38,621 nt of DNA, from NCBI GenBank assembly GCA_947073495.1, contig CAMTMX010000025.1, positions 1-38,621 on the forward strand, in the 5' to 3' direction. The notes under the pieces are model-generated. The model was not told the origin of the DNA, searched no databases, and saw only the letters and a program-made list of their open reading frames with translations. Origin of the DNA: an uncultured Porphyromonadaceae bacterium. GTDB lineage: Bacteria > Bacteroidota > Bacteroidia > Bacteroidales > Muribaculaceae. Positions within the stretch are counted from its first letter, which is position 1. Every line of letters starts with the position of its first letter. Shown one piece after another: positions 15,056-23,227 of the stretch. The position numbers and the translations under genes are program-made.

Positions 15056-17315
15056 TGTCTTCGTATAAATTGAGGTTATAATGATTCATAATGGGGGTAA
15101 GCTCCATTAGGGTTGCCGTCGGATTTTCTGATAACTGTGCAAAGTCCTTTACTCGGTTTAATTCTGACCGAAGGAGATTTTTCTCTACAGAAAATGCCGG
15201 AGAATTAGCACTTACCATTGGGGCAACCACAAGGTCATGAATAACAGCATATTCTTTGTCCTTGTGAGTGCGAAGTATTCTGCCACGTCGTTGAATAAAT
15301 TGTCGAGGATTACCCGTACTTGCGCAAAATATGGCAAGTTCACTTCGAGGTACGTCGACACCTTCGTCAAGGCATTTCATTGAGGTTAATACGTCAACTT
15401 TCCCAGATGCGTATGCCGCTAATAATTCATTTCTATTTTTACTCCTTGATGTAAATTGAGACACTGTCAAGCTGGTGTCTATATCCCTTACAATTGCCGT
15501 GTATCGGTCTATCAAATGTATGGCATCTGAATCATCTTCGTATAAGTCTATGCCTACTTCGTCTTCAATATCTGAGCTGCTTCCTTCTGGCACATAAATA
15601 AGAGTATATTTTAGGGATTTCCTTTCGTTGAAATGGTTGGTTAGTATGTTTCTAAATACAGATTGCTTGTTAACCGCCTTGTGTACAATGCGTTTTCGCT
15701 TTATCAGCAAAGCCGTCAACATCGGATCATCTTTAAAGTCAGTCCCACAGAACGTTAAGTATTTTGCAATTTTGTTGGACAATTCTATATACTCTTCATA
15801 TTCAATGTCACTTAGTGTTACCAAGTGGGGATAGTAATAGTATCGGCATAAAACTCCGTTTCCAATTGCTTCGGCCATTGTATAGGAATACGTATACTCA
15901 TCTTTGCTAAATCTAAAGAAGCGAGCGATTTGGCTATTGCCTGCATCATCAAACTGCCGCTTTGGCGTTGCAGATAAGCCAATTCTACGAGAATAGGGAA
16001 TTTTTGGAAGCAGTTTACACATCTGCGGGGACCCCATATTATGAGCTTCGTCAGCAATCAACAACACTTTTCCTTTGGGGAATCCGAAAAGCTTCGAATA
16101 CACATTGGGTTTGGTCAAAGACGCATATGTAACAATAATGATATAGTCAACGGACGTTTTACCTATACCCATTTGTTCCATTAGCTCAATATTGGCAACA
16201 TCCGCTTTCCAGGATGGTGATTGAGAATATATTTTTATAACGTTGTTAAATCCAAATTTACGGCATTCTTCAGCCCATTGGTCTACCAAAGCAACCGTAG
16301 GCACTACTATGATTGACTTATAATACCCCAGACGTATATATATTTCAAGAAGGCAATTTAATGAAGTGATGGTCTTGCCGGTACCAGTAGCCATTGCAAA
16401 GAACCCTTTTTGTCCATTTGCCTTCCATTTTTGAAACGCTTCATTTTGGTATGGACGTGGACCGGTGGGGAAAGGGAAGTGAGGATTGGTTAGTGCGACT
16501 TCCTTTTCTCTAATTTCCTCAATAGCACGCTTGACCCTAACCTTCGTCATTGCCAGAGCGGTCTTTACGGTTTCTGGTATTTCTTGTTTTTCGACGGTTT
16601 CGATGAGGGCAAGTTCATCGTCTAGCAGTTCATCCAAGCCTTTAGGTTTGAATTGAGAGTGAATATAGCTTTTCAAATCAACTGCCGCAATGAATTCCAC
16701 GTCTTTGTCGAAGCCGTTGAAGGCGCTGTCGAATGACTTTTGAATTCCATTTATACGACCTACATCAGCAGAACCATTCCAGTCACAATATACTCCAAGA
16801 CTCTCTTTGTTATGTATTAATGCAGACAAAGAAAAGTTCACCGAGCCTTCAAAACCGATACGATTGATTCCGTCGCCAAATGTACCACATTTAGTATGTG
16901 CAATTCCGCTACCGTTGACCATTCTGATTATCTTGACTTCAATTCTATTGTTCCTGATTAACCAAGCAAGGCACTCGAAAAAGTGTCTGTCTCGTTTATT
17001 GAGTGTATAACTCAATTGTTCAAGATTATTGAGATCAAAAAAAGGCAGATCATTACCTTCGTGAGCCATTGTTATTGCACCTACATCATCGCTACTAATG
17101 ATGTCGTTGATTATCATACGCATTTTGCCACCATTATATATAAAGTAGGCAAATCCATATGATAATACGTTTATTGCTGTCGAGGAGAAGAAGCCAAGCA
17201 TGAGGTCAAACGACGTGGCATTACACAACGCTTCCGAAAAGAAACCTGCCGGTTCCCACTCCGAATTAGTTTGATACCTGAATGTTTCAGGCCATGTCAC
17301 ATCTGTCTTCAGCAT
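15048..17315 (-). CDS. PLD-like nuclease / SF2 DEAH-box helicase fusion
   Basis: The 755-residue protein joins two parts. The N-terminal phospholipase-D-like domain (about 1-210) has H140-T-K142 and GSVNFS (157-162), one HxK half-site, so a nuclease would need to dimerise. The C-terminal helicase has RPYQNEAFQKW (Q-like motif, about 287-297), ATGTGKT (309-315, Walker A), ADEAH (421-425), GLSATPKR (446-453), and a second RecA domain with QFIQRRGRILR (motif VI). PLD-helicase fusions occur in several phage-defence loci, where they probably unwind or degrade invading DNA. It sits 2 bp after the PAPS-reductase-like gene and overlaps the next gene by 8 bp. The family resembles type III-restriction-like helicases; the nuclease specificity is unknown. 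Confidence 0.88.
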   Translation of the reverse strand: MLKTDVTWPETFRYQTNSEWEPAGFFSEALCNATSFDLMLGFFSSTAINVLSYGFAYFIYNGGKMRMIINDIISSDDVGAITMAHEGNDLPFFDLNNLEQLSYTLNKRDRHFFECLAWLIRNNRIEVKIIRMVNGSGIAHTKCGTFGDGINRIGFEGSVNFSLSALIHNKESLGVYCDWNGSADVGRINGIQKSFDSAFNGFDKDVEFIAAVDLKSYIHSQFKPKGLDELLDDELALIETVEKQEIPETVKTALAMTKVRVKRAIEEIREKEVALTNPHFPFPTGPRPYQNEAFQKWKANGQKGFFAMATGTGKTITSLNCLLEIYIRLGYYKSIIVVPTVALVDQWAEECRKFGFNNVIKIYSQSPSWKADVANIELMEQMGIGKTSVDYIIIVTYASLTKPNVYSKLFGFPKGKVLLIADEAHNMGSPQMCKLLPKIPYSRRIGLSATPKRQFDDAGNSQIARFFRFSKDEYTYSYTMAEAIGNGVLCRYYYYPHLVTLSDIEYEEYIELSNKIAKYLTFCGTDFKDDPMLTALLIKRKRIVHKAVNKQSVFRNILTNHFNERKSLKYTLIYVPEGSSSDIEDEVGIDLYEDDSDAIHLIDRYTAIVRDIDTSLTVSQFTSRSKNRNELLAAYASGKVDVLTSMKCLDEGVDVPRSELAIFCASTGNPRQFIQRRGRILRTHKDKEYAVIHDLVVAPMVSANSPAFSVEKNLLRSELNRVKDFAQLSENPTATLMELTPIMNHYNLNLYEDNE

Positions 17316-17317
17316 AG

Positions 17318-18430
17318 TTATATGAAGCAGTTAGCACAAAATGCATCATTATCATCCTCAGAATCACCAAACATATCCACCAGTTTTCCTGAGCCTTTTT
17401 TGCGTTTGGCTTCCTGCTTTTTTATGGCGTCAAGTTTTATTTGGCGCACTCTCTCAGGTTTGATAAGTTCGGAAAGGCTCTCGTTTTGGTTCCATGTGTA
17501 GCCGTCTTTCTCAAACTCCATAGCCTTTGCAAATAGGTCGGGATGCTGCTCATAGAGCCAAATCCATTCAAGTTTCTGCTGGAAAAAACAGAAATAGCAT
17601 CCAGAACGACTACGGTTATATGTGCCTTTCTTTCCATCTACCTCGAATTCGATAGGTTTGTAGTAAGCCGGCACACCCACTCCGCTATCTTCCAGAATGC
17701 GGAAAATATCATCTTTAACAAGGATTTCATCATTCTCAATCAGCGGGAACTCATCTAATTTACCTACAGGATAATCCGTTCCCTTTAAGAACTCGAACAC
17801 GGCCTTATTGAAAAGTTTCACATCAATATCCATCAGTGCATTGACTTTCTTGCCATAGAAAAAGTCTTTTGTCAGTGGATGTTCCAATATCTTTAGCAAT
17901 TCTGATTTAAGCTCGTCCGGTGCGAGGTTCATGTATATTTCCGTAAATCGTACTATATTGTTCTTATGAACAACGGTGTGGATTACGTCTATACTCCAGA
18001 TATTCTTACGGAACGGGAAGATTGCTTGTATGTTTGGTTTTGTTGACACGTAACCCTCCCTATCTTCATCTCCACGAATACCAACATAAGAAATAGTAGG
18101 TCTGTCTCCGACGAAACGTTCCATCTCTTGAAGTTTCATTTTTTGAGTACACCATCTTTGCTGAGGTGAAGGCAGAAACATACCACTTGCTTTGAGAAAA
18201 TGCTCAAAGGGGGTAGGCTCCGGACTTCCCTCGGCTGCACGAAGTCGTTTAATTCCACCAAGATAGGATTCAAGACGATTTATAAGTAAATCAGTTTCAG
18301 TGAGTTCGCAACCGGTATCGCTATTATAGTATTCGACATGAAGGTGCGGATATTTTCCTTTCATGTAAATAGCAAGAGCTGCACTATCCTTGCCTCCGGA
18401 GATCCCAAGTACATGTCTTACTTCACTCAT
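17318..18430 (-). CDS. PAPS reductase-fold (DndC-like) ATP pyrophosphatase
   Basis: The 370-residue protein has the PP-loop SGGKDSAA (11-18), GCELTETD (40-47), the RWCTQKMK motif with Cys94, and VGIRGDEDREGY (116-127), all typical of the phosphoadenosine-phosphosulfate-reductase family. The C-terminal part has SGCYFC (C278, C281) and the protein ends in FCANCFI (C365, C368). This 2 + 2 Cys set could hold an Fe-S cluster, as in DndC. Proteins of this family activate a substrate by adenylation for sulfur transfer; DndC does so on the DNA backbone. There is no dndA/iscS desulfurase or dndB in the window, so sulfur would come from a chromosomal desulfurase. It overlaps the upstream ATPase gene by 4 bp (ATGA). 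Confidence 0.85.
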   Translation of the reverse strand: MSEVRHVLGISGGKDSAALAIYMKGKYPHLHVEYYNSDTGCELTETDLLINRLESYLGGIKRLRAAEGSPEPTPFEHFLKASGMFLPSPQQRWCTQKMKLQEMERFVGDRPTISYVGIRGDEDREGYVSTKPNIQAIFPFRKNIWSIDVIHTVVHKNNIVRFTEIYMNLAPDELKSELLKILEHPLTKDFFYGKKVNALMDIDVKLFNKAVFEFLKGTDYPVGKLDEFPLIENDEILVKDDIFRILEDSGVGVPAYYKPIEFEVDGKKGTYNRSRSGCYFCFFQQKLEWIWLYEQHPDLFAKAMEFEKDGYTWNQNESLSELIKPERVRQIKLDAIKKQEAKRKKGSGKLVDMFGDSEDDNDAFCANCFI

Positions 18431-21400
18431 TTCACCTTATCGTTTAGAAGTTTTAAAAGAACGCAAATATTGAACTCATCATCATCTGAAAGCAGAGAAG
18501 AGATTTTATTAACAACCTCCTCGGCTCTTTTAGCTTTGTTCTTTGGTAGTCTGTATGTTTGAGATTTAGAGAATTTCCCAAGATTTGAAGCAAGCTCAAA
18601 GTTGAATGCTTCAGCATCATCATTTGAATCCTGTATTTCGGAGATAGCTGAGTATCTTTCCAATTCACTAAGCATGTGAAGAATCTGATGAATCAGTAAC
18701 GGTTCATCATTATCCTTTGTTTCATCGAGGCGCTTGTCAGTAATTACAATTGCCAGTTTTTCAATAAACTCGCGCTTGGTCTCTGATGGAGCCATAACTC
18801 GGTCAAGAAAAGCTCTTGTCTTAGGAGTGAGTATTCTTGGATCTATCGACTCATAACGACTCTCAAGAATGTCTTTATAAGCCTCATAATTATAGGGAAC
18901 CCCTAAATGAGTGACGATTTTTTCTTCTATGCGGTCAATGAAGTTATCGTAACATGAATTCAATTCGCGAACCGCATTCTTGATTAGGTCAAGATACTGT
19001 GTAATAAAATCCTCACTGTTGAGATCCTTGTAGCCGAGAGCTGCCGGTAAATCCTCGAAGAAAGTTTTAGCAGGATCCTGAGCGTTAGAAAGCACATCAC
19101 GGAATTTTGCTGTATAAACACTATCAAACTTCCGAGTCCTTTTAGCGTATGAGTTTAGCCCACGATAGAAGTGGAAGAATGGCTTCACCGTTTCAAGTAG
19201 CGATTCTGAGGATACTCCTACACTATCGTCCTTCTTAAGAAATTGACGATAACGCTTGAAAAATTCTAATTTGACTCCGGCAACCTTAAATGCTTTTACT
19301 GAGAAGTCATTAACTCGTTTTTGTATGAGTTCAAAAACTTCTTTGTTTATATTAAGCACGAAGCTGCTGCCATTGTATAGAGCAAAGTCTTGTTGATTAA
19401 TGAATAAAAATATTGGAATCCAAAAATCAATAACACCCTGTTTGAGTTTATAAGGAGCCGTTTTTAGAATCTTCGTGAGTTCTGAAAGCTTCCGAGGTTT
19501 GTCAATTGAAGAGTTGATGAACTTGATTGATGCATTCCACAATGACTGAAGTTCCGGATTCGTTGGCGCTCCAAGAACCCATTGGCCGTTATTATTCAAT
19601 CTGTGTATACCAGACTCTCTGAAAAGAGTAAAGTAAACGGTCTTCTCAGGAGGGAAACCATCGATGCCGAAAGACTCCTTATCTGGATTGTTTAGCATTG
19701 CATCCAATAAGTTGACTCTTGCCAAAGAGATAGCAGAACTTAGCTTTTGGCGATTAAAAAGCTCATTGCGGATTATAGGAGTCTGATTGTAAATAACATC
19801 ACATATATGAGACAGAAGCTTGTTAAAATCTCTAATGGATTTAATAGCGACTATTTCCCCTTTGAAATACCATGATACGCTGTTGGCACCATCCGTCAAA
19901 CTTAAGTTTATGGCTTCATTCAGTAAAAGTGTCTCATAATTTTTTTGTTTATCAAGTTCAGCTTTCGCTATACGGTCATCAATGGCTACATTGTCAATGA
20001 CATGTTGCAGCTTCTTGATTTCATGAAGATGTTTTGTTATAGCGGCTGTATTCTTGAAATAGCCATATATTGATGCACCGGTAGCTTTTGATGCAGATGT
20101 TTCCTTTACGTCATTTTCTATTTCTGAAAGTGGAAATACCAGATGAATAAAGCCGTCTATATCACCAGTGGCTTCAATGATGGTTGGTTCATTGGAGACT
20201 CGATACTCAAAATAACGAGGTGTGCCAGTCCTATAATACGATGCTGTTGCGACAGTGGCCTTCTGCTTAATATATGGAGCTATCTCTTCAACTGATAATT
20301 GTGGAGTTGGTACGATGGATGCCGCTTTGAATAGTTCATTCTCTATGTCGAGATTTGTCCCTTCAAACAAGATATATTGCGACTTATAGGACGCAAATCG
20401 TATTATCTTATCTGATAGGAGTATTTTTATGATGTTTTCTACATTATCAATTCCCAGAGCATTTTCTCCATAATTAATAAGAAAATCATCGTTCAACACA
20501 ATTCCGTTAAAGAACATATTGATAAGTCCTATGGTCTTGATGACCATAAGACAGTCGCTAATTACTGAACTTTCTCTATTAGAACCCTCGATACGCTCAA
20601 TTGCAACGGATAACGCTCGCCATCCTGTAGAATCGGCGTTCTTTTCATTGATTGCCGAATAGAAATGGTAGGTCAGGTAGTCATAAACTTTAGCAACATT
20701 GTATGTTAGAGATGGAGTTGCCTTAAATTCACCAAGAGAGTCATGACCTTTTGCTGTAAGGAATGAAAATAAGGAACGTTCATTTTGTCCATATCTTTGA
20801 ACGGCCAGTGTGAAGCAAACAGCAGATATTGGATCAAGAGGATATAGAAGTTCAGTAGTCTTCAGATTGAATGTACTACTGAGAATTTTGCTTCTCTGAC
20901 CAAGTTCATAAAGTAAACTCATGCTGGTATTCTCTGACCGTGAAATATGCTGCTGTCCGCTAAGTTGTTTTGTGGTGAGATATAAAAGTTGTTCAACAGG
21001 TTCAGCAAAGACAATCTCTTGAAATCTGCCCTTGACTTTCAGCCACTCGTTTCGTTGGATTTCGTTCAATTTATAAGCATAACTGCCAAAATTCTGGTGC
21101 AGTGTGGTAAGCAATATAATGTTGCGGCTCGGCACGTTAACGAATTCGGATAACTTCTGAAGAAAATATAGTTCCTTCTCCGGATTATTGTTGGCAGCAT
21201 GCTCCAACACTTTCCCAAATTCGTCAACAACGATTATCAGAAACTTATTTCGTTTTCTTAATGACTGATAGTATTGATTGAGCGCATCAATAGCATTGAC
21301 ACTATGGCTTCCAAGTTTTGATGCCAACAACGAGCTGAGAGAGGAATAGTCTCCAACTATATTGAGGAACTCAAAACCAGAGACAGGACCAAGTACATTC

Positions 21401-21621
21401 TTTTTTATTAGACGATTTGCTCCAGACAATAGGTCTTCTTCTAATGCAAGAATGAAGCTGGACTTACCAGTGCCATACGTGCCAATAATTGAAAATGAAT
21501 GATGCCCTGAGTTATAGTTGTTGACTATGCTACCTGCTACCATCCGGGCATTCTCTGTTACAATGTATCGGAAATCGGCAGCCGTATTAAGTTCAATATT
21601 GACTGATGGTATGTAGCTCAT
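18427..21621 (-). CDS. large P-loop ATPase (1064 residues) of the DUF4007/PAPS-reductase operon
   Basis: An N-terminal AAA-type ATPase has Walker A IIGTYGTGKSS (45-55), Walker B FLIIVVDEFGK (127-137) and a sensor-1-like strand IILLTTLHQNF (168-178). More than 800 residues of mixed, mostly helical sequence with no motif I recognise follow. Size and layout recall BrxC/PglY of BREX, but I see no BREX partners. The gene starts 4 bp inside the end of the DUF4007 gene and ends 4 bp inside the PAPS-reductase-like gene. It is likely the motor or scaffold of the complex, working on DNA together with the SMC-like ATPase. Confidence 0.82.
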   Translation of the reverse strand: MSYIPSVNIELNTAADFRYIVTENARMVAGSIVNNYNSGHHSFSIIGTYGTGKSSFILALEEDLLSGANRLIKKNVLGPVSGFEFLNIVGDYSSLSSLLASKLGSHSVNAIDALNQYYQSLRKRNKFLIIVVDEFGKVLEHAANNNPEKELYFLQKLSEFVNVPSRNIILLTTLHQNFGSYAYKLNEIQRNEWLKVKGRFQEIVFAEPVEQLLYLTTKQLSGQQHISRSENTSMSLLYELGQRSKILSSTFNLKTTELLYPLDPISAVCFTLAVQRYGQNERSLFSFLTAKGHDSLGEFKATPSLTYNVAKVYDYLTYHFYSAINEKNADSTGWRALSVAIERIEGSNRESSVISDCLMVIKTIGLINMFFNGIVLNDDFLINYGENALGIDNVENIIKILLSDKIIRFASYKSQYILFEGTNLDIENELFKAASIVPTPQLSVEEIAPYIKQKATVATASYYRTGTPRYFEYRVSNEPTIIEATGDIDGFIHLVFPLSEIENDVKETSASKATGASIYGYFKNTAAITKHLHEIKKLQHVIDNVAIDDRIAKAELDKQKNYETLLLNEAINLSLTDGANSVSWYFKGEIVAIKSIRDFNKLLSHICDVIYNQTPIIRNELFNRQKLSSAISLARVNLLDAMLNNPDKESFGIDGFPPEKTVYFTLFRESGIHRLNNNGQWVLGAPTNPELQSLWNASIKFINSSIDKPRKLSELTKILKTAPYKLKQGVIDFWIPIFLFINQQDFALYNGSSFVLNINKEVFELIQKRVNDFSVKAFKVAGVKLEFFKRYRQFLKKDDSVGVSSESLLETVKPFFHFYRGLNSYAKRTRKFDSVYTAKFRDVLSNAQDPAKTFFEDLPAALGYKDLNSEDFITQYLDLIKNAVRELNSCYDNFIDRIEEKIVTHLGVPYNYEAYKDILESRYESIDPRILTPKTRAFLDRVMAPSETKREFIEKLAIVITDKRLDETKDNDEPLLIHQILHMLSELERYSAISEIQDSNDDAEAFNFELASNLGKFSKSQTYRLPKNKAKRAEEVVNKISSLLSDDDEFNICVLLKLLNDKVK

Positions 21622-22463
21622 AACGAATTATAGTATCGGTCTAAAACTTCAAACTTATTCAGACTCCCAATGAATTGAACATTTTTAATACCGCTATTAT
21701 CAGAGAACACTATTGTTTCTGGGTATTGCTTTTCAAGTAATCGGATTACCTCAATTAATGATACTATCGGCATACAAAGAGTCAAGGACAACTGCTGAAG
21801 CGAATCAAAGGAAAGAGTTTTATCACAATTACTCATTAATAGTAGAGCAAACATTACAACCTCGGGGGCTATTTCGTTAGGCTCAGTTACACGATATGAG
21901 TAAGTATCAGTATCTTTGTTTACAATCAGTTCAAGAGCAATTAGCAGTGCTGAAAAGTCTTCGATGTTCTTTAAATCTTTTGGAGCTACATAGTTTTTCA
22001 AAAGAACTCCGATGTCCTTCTTAATAGTATTCTCGTTATATACATTCTTTTGCTCAGGCACAGAGCATTTGCGTTTTATAAAATTCCGAAGTTCATCTCG
22101 AGAGAACTCTTTTTTTTCTCGTTGATATTCTACAAACGTTAGATCATAGATACTTGCAACTCTTGTTGTAACAAGTAATATATGGAGAATCCAAAGTGTA
22201 TTCAAATCCTCAGCGAATGGATCTCTCCCATTCTCTGCATCGAAGAGGTAAGTTGCTATATCAGTAATCTCATCCATTTTGCTTATGCTAAAGGCGCGGA
22301 GCCAGAATCGAATGGATGCGACCATGTTCTTGCCGACTCCAAGCTTTGCCACCGCGTCTACATCGGTGAAGCTATTGCCGCCAAGCAAATAATCGTATCC
22401 CTTTTTCAGCCAAAGAGATTTGCAATGAAAGGACTCATGTCCTGAAAAACTATATCTGCTCAA
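21618..22463 (-). CDS. DUF4007 family protein, first gene of the operon
   Basis: This 281-residue protein carries the DUF4007 hallmark at its start: YSFSGHESFHCKSLWLKKGY, then AVAKLGVGKNMVASIRFWLRA (37-57), which looks like a DNA-binding helical segment. DUF4007 genes are known from defence islands beside DndC-like genes; the biochemical role is open, perhaps specificity or DNA binding. The start appears to be TTG at 22463: no ATG precedes the conserved motif and an in-frame stop lies about 20 bp upstream. The intergenic region contains two TCTCTT-type palindromes and divides this operon from the divergent SBD-like gene. Confidence 0.87.
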   Translation of the reverse strand: MSRYSFSGHESFHCKSLWLKKGYDYLLGGNSFTDVDAVAKLGVGKNMVASIRFWLRAFSISKMDEITDIATYLFDAENGRDPFAEDLNTLWILHILLVTTRVASIYDLTFVEYQREKKEFSRDELRNFIKRKCSVPEQKNVYNENTIKKDIGVLLKNYVAPKDLKNIEDFSALLIALELIVNKDTDTYSYRVTEPNEIAPEVVMFALLLMSNCDKTLSFDSLQQLSLTLCMPIVSLIEVIRLLEKQYPETIVFSDNSGIKNVQFIGSLNKFEVLDRYYNSL

Positions 22464-22491
22464 AATGTATTGGTCTATTTATTATCGTTCC

Positions 22492-22506
22492 TCTCTTCGC
22501 AAGAGA
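22492..22506. promoter_or_regulatory. palindromic operator candidate, operon side
   Basis: TCTCTT-CGC-AAGAGA, 6-bp perfect arms, centred 36 bp upstream of the DUF4007 start. It shares the core half-site CTCTT with the palindrome at 22662-22680 but with the central triplet inverted (CGC versus GCG). Confidence 0.5.
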
Positions 22507-22642
22507 TTTGCATGAGCAGATGGCCATTAAGAATCAACTGTTTATATACGGACAGAACTTGTTTAACTAAACATTAGAGCATTTTCAATAACATTTTTAA
22601 TGAAATCCCAGCTGTTATACCCTAAATCTCAGATTTTTTCGC

Positions 22643-22650
22643 TAATTTTG
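22643..22650 (+). promoter_or_regulatory. -7 promoter box for the SBD-like gene
   Basis: TAATTTTG fits TAnnTTTG. Transcription would begin around 22656-22660, directly against the palindrome at 22662, so a bound repressor there would block initiation or early elongation. Confidence 0.5.
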
Positions 22651-22661
22651 CACACCCTAGG

Positions 22662-22680
22662 ACTCTCTTGCGAAGAGAGT
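22662..22680. promoter_or_regulatory. palindromic operator candidate, SBD-gene side
   Basis: ACTCTCTT-GCG-AAGAGAGT: 8-bp perfect arms around GCG, lying between the -7 box (22643) and the start codon (22697). It pairs with the site at 22492-22506 in the shared 230-bp divergent control region, so one regulator may control both transcripts. Confidence 0.55.
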
Positions 22681-22696
22681 GTGACGATTGCTAAAC

Positions 22697-23200
22697 ATGA
22701 TAATACCTCAATACTACATAGATTTACTGATGCACATGTCTGTAAACAAGAATAAAAGCAAGACGGCTCCTCATAAAGCCATCCTGCTTCTAACGATTAT
22801 TGACATGATTGAGGCAGGAGAGATATCGTCCCCCTTCATTCAGATTACTGATTCTCTCAAAGACAACTTCAAGCGCGTTTGGAATGCAAATGTCTCCAGT
22901 CGCTCTGGCTACGAACCAAGAATGTCATATCCATTCTTTCATCTGTCATCTTCACCATTTTGGGAATTGATTAAGTCTGGTTCCTACCAAGGACAGACTG
23001 AGTATTCTTCAATGACATCTCTGGAACGTGACTATTCCGGAGCAATCATCGATGTTAGTCTGTTCCGCTTAATGAAAGATCCAATATCAAGAGATAAAAT
23101 TAGGACGCTACTTAAAGCAGCATATTTAGACAATCGCAGTACTCCATCAAGTCTTATTAGAGTTGCAACTCTTATCGCTCTTGTTTGCTCTGTTGCTTAG
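22697..23200 (+). CDS. sulfur-binding-domain-like protein lacking the HNH nuclease part
   Basis: The protein has 167 residues from ATG 22697; a TTG at 22688 is possible but unneeded. Its sequence follows the N-terminal domain of HNH restriction enzymes that read phosphorothioate DNA (SBD of ScoMcrA type): NKSKTAPHKAILLLTIIDMIEAGEI (20-44), then RMSYPFFHLSSSPFWELIKSG (75-95), and LFRLMKDPISRDKIRTLLKAAYL. The HNH domain that normally comes next is missing; a short hydrophobic tail (SLIRVATLIALVCSVA) replaces it. The integrase gene begins 27 bp after the stop, so truncation by recombination is likely; a free-standing reader is the alternative. Divergent placement next to a sulfur-transfer-like operon makes a modified-DNA reader role attractive but unproven. 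Confidence 0.65.
   Translation: MIIPQYYIDLLMHMSVNKNKSKTAPHKAILLLTIIDMIEAGEISSPFIQITDSLKDNFKRVWNANVSSRSGYEPRMSYPFFHLSSSPFWELIKSGSYQGQTEYSSMTSLERDYSGAIIDVSLFRLMKDPISRDKIRTLLKAAYLDNRSTPSSLIRVATLIALVCSVA
23159..23172. repeat. 14-bp perfect palindrome near the gene end
   Basis: AGAGTTGCAACTCT lies within the unusual tail of the SBD-like gene, 56 bp from the integrase stop. It might be part of a recombination site; no second copy was noticed in the window. Confidence 0.4.
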
Positions 23201-23227
23201 AAATATAATTGAAACAAATACATCGTA

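Noticed and set aside
18427..21621. Calling the locus BREX on the basis of the large ATPase
   Set aside because: No PglX methyltransferase, PglZ/BrxZ phosphatase-like or BrxL gene is present; similarity is limited to size and a P-loop.
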